Source: Roseivirga sp. UBA7431 (GTDB taxonomy: Bacteria; Bacteroidota; Bacteroidia; Cytophagales; Cyclobacteriaceae). Taken from it: a DNA stretch of 9,186 nt. This document shows positions 6,362-9,186 of this stretch, one piece after another. The notes under the pieces were generated by a model. The model saw only the letters and a list, made by a program, of their open reading frames with translations. It was not told the origin of the DNA and did no database searches. The stretch lies in NCBI GenBank assembly GCA_002477595.1, contig DLQN01000023.1, positions 1 through 9,186 on the forward strand, written 5' to 3'. Both the position numbers and the translations under genes were made by a program. Positions within the stretch are counted from its first letter, which is position 1. Every line of letters starts with the position of its first letter.

Positions 6362-7075
6362 CTATAGAATGCCTTTTAGCTCAATTAAGTTCTTTATTTC
6401 ATGCTGAACTGCCAGCCTTCCATCCTTTCCTTCTGGATTAAACCAAACATGGTCCATACCGACATTCATGGCACCTCTAATATCAGATTCAAGATTATCA
6501 CCAATCATCATGCTGTGTTCTAGCTGAGCACCTGCTCTGTCCATTGCCAATTCGAAAATTTCTTTATCTGGCTTACGGTAAACAGTGGTTTCTGATGTAA
6601 TGATGACATCAAAGAATTGATCCATATTCGAGCTTTCAAGCTTAATGGCTTGAATATCGTCAAAGCCATTTGTAATGATGTGAAGTTCGTACTTCTCAGA
6701 GAGGTATTCTAAAATATCATGTGCACCGACAAAGGTTGCGGATTTTGTTGGCGCGAGTGAGACATACTCCAATTCAAGGGTCGCAGGTACATCTGCTCTA
6801 TTAGCACCGAGTCTGTCAAAGATGGCTGGGAACCTTCTCTCGCGAATATCAGGTCGTTGAATTTCACCAACGTTATACAAATCCCAAAGATCATAGTTCA
6901 CTTCGAAGAAAGTCTTCGCTAGATCTCCCTTACCAAAACGATCCAATTTATCCAATTGATGCTTATCAAAGAGTTCAAATAATGAATCGGTCGCATTGGT
7001 GTCATAGTCCCAAAGGGTATGATCTAAATCGAAGAAAATATGTTTGTATTTACTCAAGAGAGAAGGGTTTGTCAA
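6362..7075 (-). CDS. yjjG: HAD-superfamily YjjG-like (noncanonical pyrimidine) nucleotidase
   Basis: A 237-residue cytoplasmic HAD hydrolase of the YjjG subgroup. In E. coli YjjG removes phosphate from nucleoside monophosphates and helps clear damaging pyrimidine analogues; the same role here is inference. All four HAD motifs are seen: I, FFDLDHTLWD (nucleophile D16, acid/base D18); II, ITNG (T135); III, YRKPDKEIF (K168); IV, IGDNLESD (D193, D198). DHTLWD followed by a helical cap (about 24-110) is characteristic of YjjG. There is no in-frame ATG before motif I. A TTG at 7075 follows directly after an in-frame TAA; a second TTG at 7057 would give MSKYKHIFFDLDHT, close to how relatives begin. 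The coordinates use the longer form. A three-codon out-of-frame ATG reading frame (7083-7072) ends on the TTG. The arsR stop is 24 nt upstream, so the two are probably co-transcribed. Confidence 0.88.
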   Translation of the reverse strand: MTNPSLLSKYKHIFFDLDHTLWDYDTNATDSLFELFDKHQLDKLDRFGKGDLAKTFFEVNYDLWDLYNVGEIQRPDIRERRFPAIFDRLGANRADVPATLELEYVSLAPTKSATFVGAHDILEYLSEKYELHIITNGFDDIQAIKLESSNMDQFFDVIITSETTVYRKPDKEIFELAMDRAGAQLEHSMMIGDNLESDIRGAMNVGMDHVWFNPEGKDGRLAVQHEIKNLIELKGIL

Positions 7076-7099
7076 TTAACCATAAAATTGAAGCTTAGT

Positions 7100-7483
7100 T
7101 TAGCGCAGCAACTTTTTATTCTGAAGTCTACTTTTGGCAAGCTCTCGGTTTGAGTTAAGTACCTCAAAAGTTTCTTGATCCTTTTGAAGGATTACGTCTT
7201 TCACCAAAAACTCCAAAACGCGATTGGTCAACTCTTCCACTTCCTCACGAATACTATAAAACACCCATTGGTCTACTTTGCGGGCACTGACCATACCCGA
7301 ATTCTTCAAATAGGTAATGTGACGAGAAGTCTTCGTTTGAGTGAACTCTAGAATATGTTCTATATCAGAAATCGTCAATTCACCATTTCTATAAAGCAAA
7401 TGGAGTATTCTTACCCTAGACTCATCAGAGACTGACTTAAAGACTTGGCTTCCAAAACTGAGACTGAAATTCTTGAGACGCAT
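7100..7483 (-). CDS. ArsR/SmtB-type winged-helix transcriptional repressor without cysteines
   Basis: A 127-residue DNA-binding regulator. The winged helix-turn-helix spans about 10-80: VFKSVSDESRVRILHLLY (first helix), ELTISDIEHIL, recognition helix TQTKTSRHITYLKNSGMV, and the wing ARKVDQWVFYSI. This matches the ArsR family arrangement. The classic metal-sensing box ELCVCDL is replaced by ELTISDIEHI and the protein has no cysteine at all, so it is unlikely to sense arsenic, cadmium or zinc through an ArsR thiolate site. The charged tail after residue 80 probably forms the dimer helix. A perfect palindrome (7487-7500) lies just before its ATG, suggesting autorepression. It is followed after 24 nt by yjjG and is divergent from the gene at 7620, giving it at least three possible targets. 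The signal sensed is unknown. The ATG at 7483 is the natural start. Confidence 0.88.
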   Translation of the reverse strand: MRLKNFSLSFGSQVFKSVSDESRVRILHLLYRNGELTISDIEHILEFTQTKTSRHITYLKNSGMVSARKVDQWVFYSIREEVEELTNRVLEFLVKDVILQKDQETFEVLNSNRELAKSRLQNKKLLR

Positions 7484-7486
7484 GGG

Positions 7487-7500
7487 TTAACAATTGTTAA
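7487..7500 (-). promoter_or_regulatory. Candidate operator of the ArsR-type regulator
   Basis: TTAACAATTGTTAA is a perfect 14-bp palindrome ending 3 nt before the arsR ATG at 7483. ArsR-family dimers usually bind 12-2-12-type or similar AT-rich palindromes near their own promoters, so autoregulation is plausible. No full match to the Bacteroidota promoter was found just upstream on the minus strand; the nearest are TATATTTTG (7528-7536, one base too long) and TAGATTTA. Confidence 0.55.
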
Positions 7501-7569
7501 TTTGACAAGAATAAATCTATTTCACCAACCAAAATATAGTTTTTGCATGTTATCATTGTAGCGTAGAGC

Positions 7570-7591
7570 AAATCAATTAGTTAAATCAATT
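7570..7591 (+). repeat. Direct repeat AAATCAATT in the arsR / 7620 divergent region
   Basis: AAATCAATT occurs at 7570-7578 and again at 7583-7591, 13 nt apart start to start. Both lie 30-50 nt before the plus-strand gene at 7620, where regulators commonly bind. No full TTG/TAnnTTTG promoter could be placed for that gene. The sequence between 7501 and 7569 is AT-rich with nothing else recognised. Confidence 0.4.
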
Positions 7592-7619
7592 TGACTTACT
7601 TTACGTTAGAGACTTGTAA

Positions 7620-8267
7620 GTGAAGGAAATTAAAAAGAAATATTATCTCATTCTTACCATGGCATTGCTGTGGGTGGCATTTCTACCTCAGGTAGGGCAT
7701 GCTCAGGACAAGGAAGAATTGCATATCGTGCAGGTCTCTGGTCTTGTGATGAATGCTGATAGTACACAAACCATTCCTGGAGTACACGTCTTTAACAAAA
7801 GAAGCGGACGAGGCGATATAACCGATTATAAAGGTTGGATTAGTAAGGCTTTTTTAGCAGGAGATGTATTAATCATTAGTGCAATAGGTTTCGTAAACAG
7901 AGAGGTAGTGGTACCAGATGATGTAGGAGACCGATGGACTGCCATTTTCGCTATGGAAGAAGATGCTATAGATCTAGGCGAGGTAGAGGTTAATCCCTTT
8001 CCGTCCGAAGAATTATTCAAAGAAGCCATTTTGGCAATGAATTTGAATCAAGATCAACAGAACGTGATCAATAGTTTTGCACCGGAAGTGATTCAAGAGT
8101 TGATAAGATCTACACCATTAAATGCTAGCCCAAGTGCGAACTACAGGTTTATGCAAAATCAGCAGTTTGTAAACCTTCAAAATAGCGCTGGACCGAGAGC
8201 TAATCCACTTTTAAATCCTTTTGCTTGGTCGCAATTCATTAATTCTTTGAAGCGTAAGAAGAAGTAA
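7620..8267 (+). CDS. Secreted carboxypeptidase-regulatory-like (transthyretin-like) domain protein
   Basis: A 215-residue exported protein. Residues 1-28 are a signal peptide (basic MKEIKKK, hydrophobic core, cleavage after VGHA). Residues about 37-100 form a CarboxypepD_reg-like beta-sandwich: VSGLVMNADSTQTIPGVHVF, RGDITDYKGWIS, and GDVLIISAIGFVNREVVV. This domain usually begins TonB-dependent receptors, but here it is not followed by a plug or barrel. The remainder (125-215) is a helical tail rich in Asn and Gln that ends NPFAWSQFINSLKRKKK; from memory this tail recurs in a Bacteroidota family of stand-alone proteins, so it seems complete rather than truncated. The role is unknown; the cell envelope is likely. 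The start is a GTG at 7620, directly after an in-frame TAA; the only close alternative, ATG at 7659, would remove the basic start of the signal peptide. It is divergent from arsR. Confidence 0.82.
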   Translation: MKEIKKKYYLILTMALLWVAFLPQVGHAQDKEELHIVQVSGLVMNADSTQTIPGVHVFNKRSGRGDITDYKGWISKAFLAGDVLIISAIGFVNREVVVPDDVGDRWTAIFAMEEDAIDLGEVEVNPFPSEELFKEAILAMNLNQDQQNVINSFAPEVIQELIRSTPLNASPSANYRFMQNQQFVNLQNSAGPRANPLLNPFAWSQFINSLKRKKK

Positions 8268-8281
8268 AGGGGTATTTAGTA

Positions 8282-8324
8282 TATAGTAGTGTGTATTTGG
8301 CAAACTGAGTGATTCACTATTATA
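8282..8324. other. Hairpin between convergent genes
   Basis: TATAGTAGTG (8282-8291) pairs with CACTATTATA (8315-8324) over 10 bp with one G-T pair, around a 23-nt loop. It sits in the 91-nt gap between two convergent genes ending at 8267 and 8359. With no T-tract and mostly AT pairs it is not a standard terminator, but it is the only structure in the gap that could separate the transcripts. Confidence 0.3.
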
Positions 8325-8358
8325 GTTCCAGAAGATTCTCAGAAGTTGACTATACAAA

Positions 8359-9087
8359 CTACCAGCCTTTATCTACTTTAAACTCTTTCAAATAGTCAGT
8401 CCCTAGTAATTTATCTTCAGCATTTGTAAACCAACTCCTATTCCTAGGAATCCGAAGCCCTTGCTCGATAATCATATCTTCCAACACAATGTACTCACCA
8501 TCATTCTTTGCTTCATCGTGGTAAAATCTATAGCCTACCATAGCATATGTACTTGGGTTAAAGTAGAAATACCATATATCCTTACCGACAGACTCATCAT
8601 ATGTGACCCTTAATGCTAAGACAGGTTTACCCATAAAAGTTGTCTCAATAACCTCATCGCCAATCCTAGTACCCGCGTCTTTTAGCTTCATTGGCAGGCC
8701 ATATAGGTAGGTATAATAGTTTCTGAGGAACTTTGCACGATCTACGGTTAAGCTCAATGAATCAGCTTGGGCCACCGTTGGTGCTACAAAATTTACTTTA
8801 AAGTCACATGAATCTTTGCCATCCACCATCCATTCTAGCAACTTGTCATTACTCAATACAGATATTTCGAAGCCTCCATTGATATTGTCCACCACCACAT
8901 TGCTCAAGCGAGCAGGGCGATTAGGTGTTTTCATTTCTATCACCATGTCCATCTTTACACGATCCCACCATCCATCTGGATCATGAAATGCAATGGTTCT
9001 GTTTACTAATTGATCAGCAGTAATGGACTGAGCATGGATGGATATAGCCAGAAAATAGAGAGAGAGACTCAAGAATAACTTCTTCAT
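8359..9087 (-). CDS. Secreted DUF6503 family protein
   Basis: A 242-residue exported protein that I recognise as DUF6503, a Bacteroidota family of unknown function. A signal peptide covers 1-19 (ending SIHA, then QS). Family-typical segments are the N-terminal VNRTIAFHDPDGWW (28-41), YYTYLYGLPMKLKD (124-137), VTYDESVGKDIWYFYFNP (161-178) and FYHDEAKNDGEYIVLEDM (188-205). The alternating strands suggest a LolA/LppX-like half-barrel that could hold a lipid or other hydrophobic ligand in the periplasm; this is inference from pattern. The length fits the family and no part is missing. The ATG at 9087 gives the natural signal peptide. No firm promoter was seen in the 99 nt upstream on the minus strand. 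It converges with the gene at 7620-8267 and is divergent from a possible gene beginning at 9178. Confidence 0.88.
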   Translation of the reverse strand: MKKLFLSLSLYFLAISIHAQSITADQLVNRTIAFHDPDGWWDRVKMDMVIEMKTPNRPARLSNVVVDNINGGFEISVLSNDKLLEWMVDGKDSCDFKVNFVAPTVAQADSLSLTVDRAKFLRNYYTYLYGLPMKLKDAGTRIGDEVIETTFMGKPVLALRVTYDESVGKDIWYFYFNPSTYAMVGYRFYHDEAKNDGEYIVLEDMIIEQGLRIPRNRSWFTNAEDKLLGTDYLKEFKVDKGW

Positions 9088-9118
9088 AGGAATCGATTGA
9101 ACTGTAATTTATAAAGCC

Positions 9119-9153
9119 TTGCGCCTTTATTCCAGTAGATGTTTTTATTTTTG
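9119..9153 (+). promoter_or_regulatory. Plus-strand promoter at the right edge
   Basis: TATTTTTG (9146-9153) is a full match to the Bacteroidota -7 element and TTG (9119-9121) lies 24 nt upstream, one base beyond the usual 17-23 range. Transcription would start near 9160, about 20 nt before an ATG at 9178. It points away from the DUF6503 gene. Confidence 0.5.
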
Positions 9154-9177
9154 CCTTCTTATAGCACAATCTCTTGC

Positions 9178-9186
9178 ATGGATATC
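9178..9186 (+). CDS. Possible start of a gene cut by the window end
   Basis: ATG GAT ATC (Met-Asp-Ile) are the last nine bases. The only support is the promoter-like sequence about 25 nt upstream and the divergent arrangement with the DUF6503 gene. Three codons say nothing about the product. Confidence 0.25.

Noticed and set aside
6709..6894. 61-codon minus-strand open frame inside yjjG
   Set aside because: Same strand, different frame; the HAD motifs are all in the other frame.
7826..8029. 67-codon minus-strand open frame inside the transthyretin-like gene
   Set aside because: Antisense to a gene with a clear signal peptide and domain; Ser/Thr-rich product without motif.
1..9186. Mobile element, defence system, CRISPR array or tRNA
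   Set aside because: No transposase, integrase, nuclease, helicase or spaced repeats were seen, and no tRNA cloverleaf was recognised by eye; the encoded families are ordinary metabolic, envelope and regulatory ones.

Overview
The window looks like chromosomal DNA of a free-living member of the Bacteroidota, most likely of the Cytophagales (Roseivirga- or Marivirga-like). Three things point there. The DNA is AT-rich and its genes lack clear Shine-Dalgarno sequences. Several upstream regions carry the Bacteroidota promoter pattern TTG / TAnnTTTG. Four secreted proteins have signal peptides ending in A-Q, and the families present (DUF4407, DUF6503, DUF1569, carboxypeptidase-regulatory-like) are typical of that phylum. 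The placement below phylum is inference. No mobile element, tRNA, rRNA, CRISPR array or phage gene was seen.

Layout. Bases 1-2811 read rightwards: the 3' end of a conserved protein with a C-x-x-C motif, a complete secreted M28 metallopeptidase of the carboxypeptidase Q type (248-1621), and a four-helix membrane protein of the DUF4407 family (1804-2811) behind a leader holding repeated TAGGT boxes. Bases 2815-7483 read leftwards: a small secreted acidic protein of unknown function, a translationally coupled pair (DinB-like DUF1569 protein, then a hotdog thioesterase), the catabolic proline enzyme PruA, a YjjG-like HAD nucleotidase and an ArsR-type repressor without cysteines. Strong intrinsic terminators follow the acidic-protein gene and pruA on the minus strand. 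Bases 7484-7619 form a divergent intergenic region with a perfect 14-bp palindrome touching the arsR start and a pair of direct repeats. Bases 7620-8267 (plus) encode a secreted transthyretin-like domain protein, and 8359-9087 (minus) a secreted DUF6503 protein. The right edge has a good plus-strand promoter that probably serves a gene starting at 9178.

How the genes may work together. arsR and yjjG are closely spaced on one strand, with pruA following behind its own promoter. This suggests, without proving, a repressor controlling a small nucleotide-salvage or housekeeping unit. The DUF1569/thioesterase pair overlaps by 8 nt and is very likely one operon. Most of the window is ordinary core or lineage-core chromosome. 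I found no convincing novel multi-gene system; the best leads are regulatory (arsR palindrome, TAGGT repeats, a possibly leaderless promoter, non-ATG starts).
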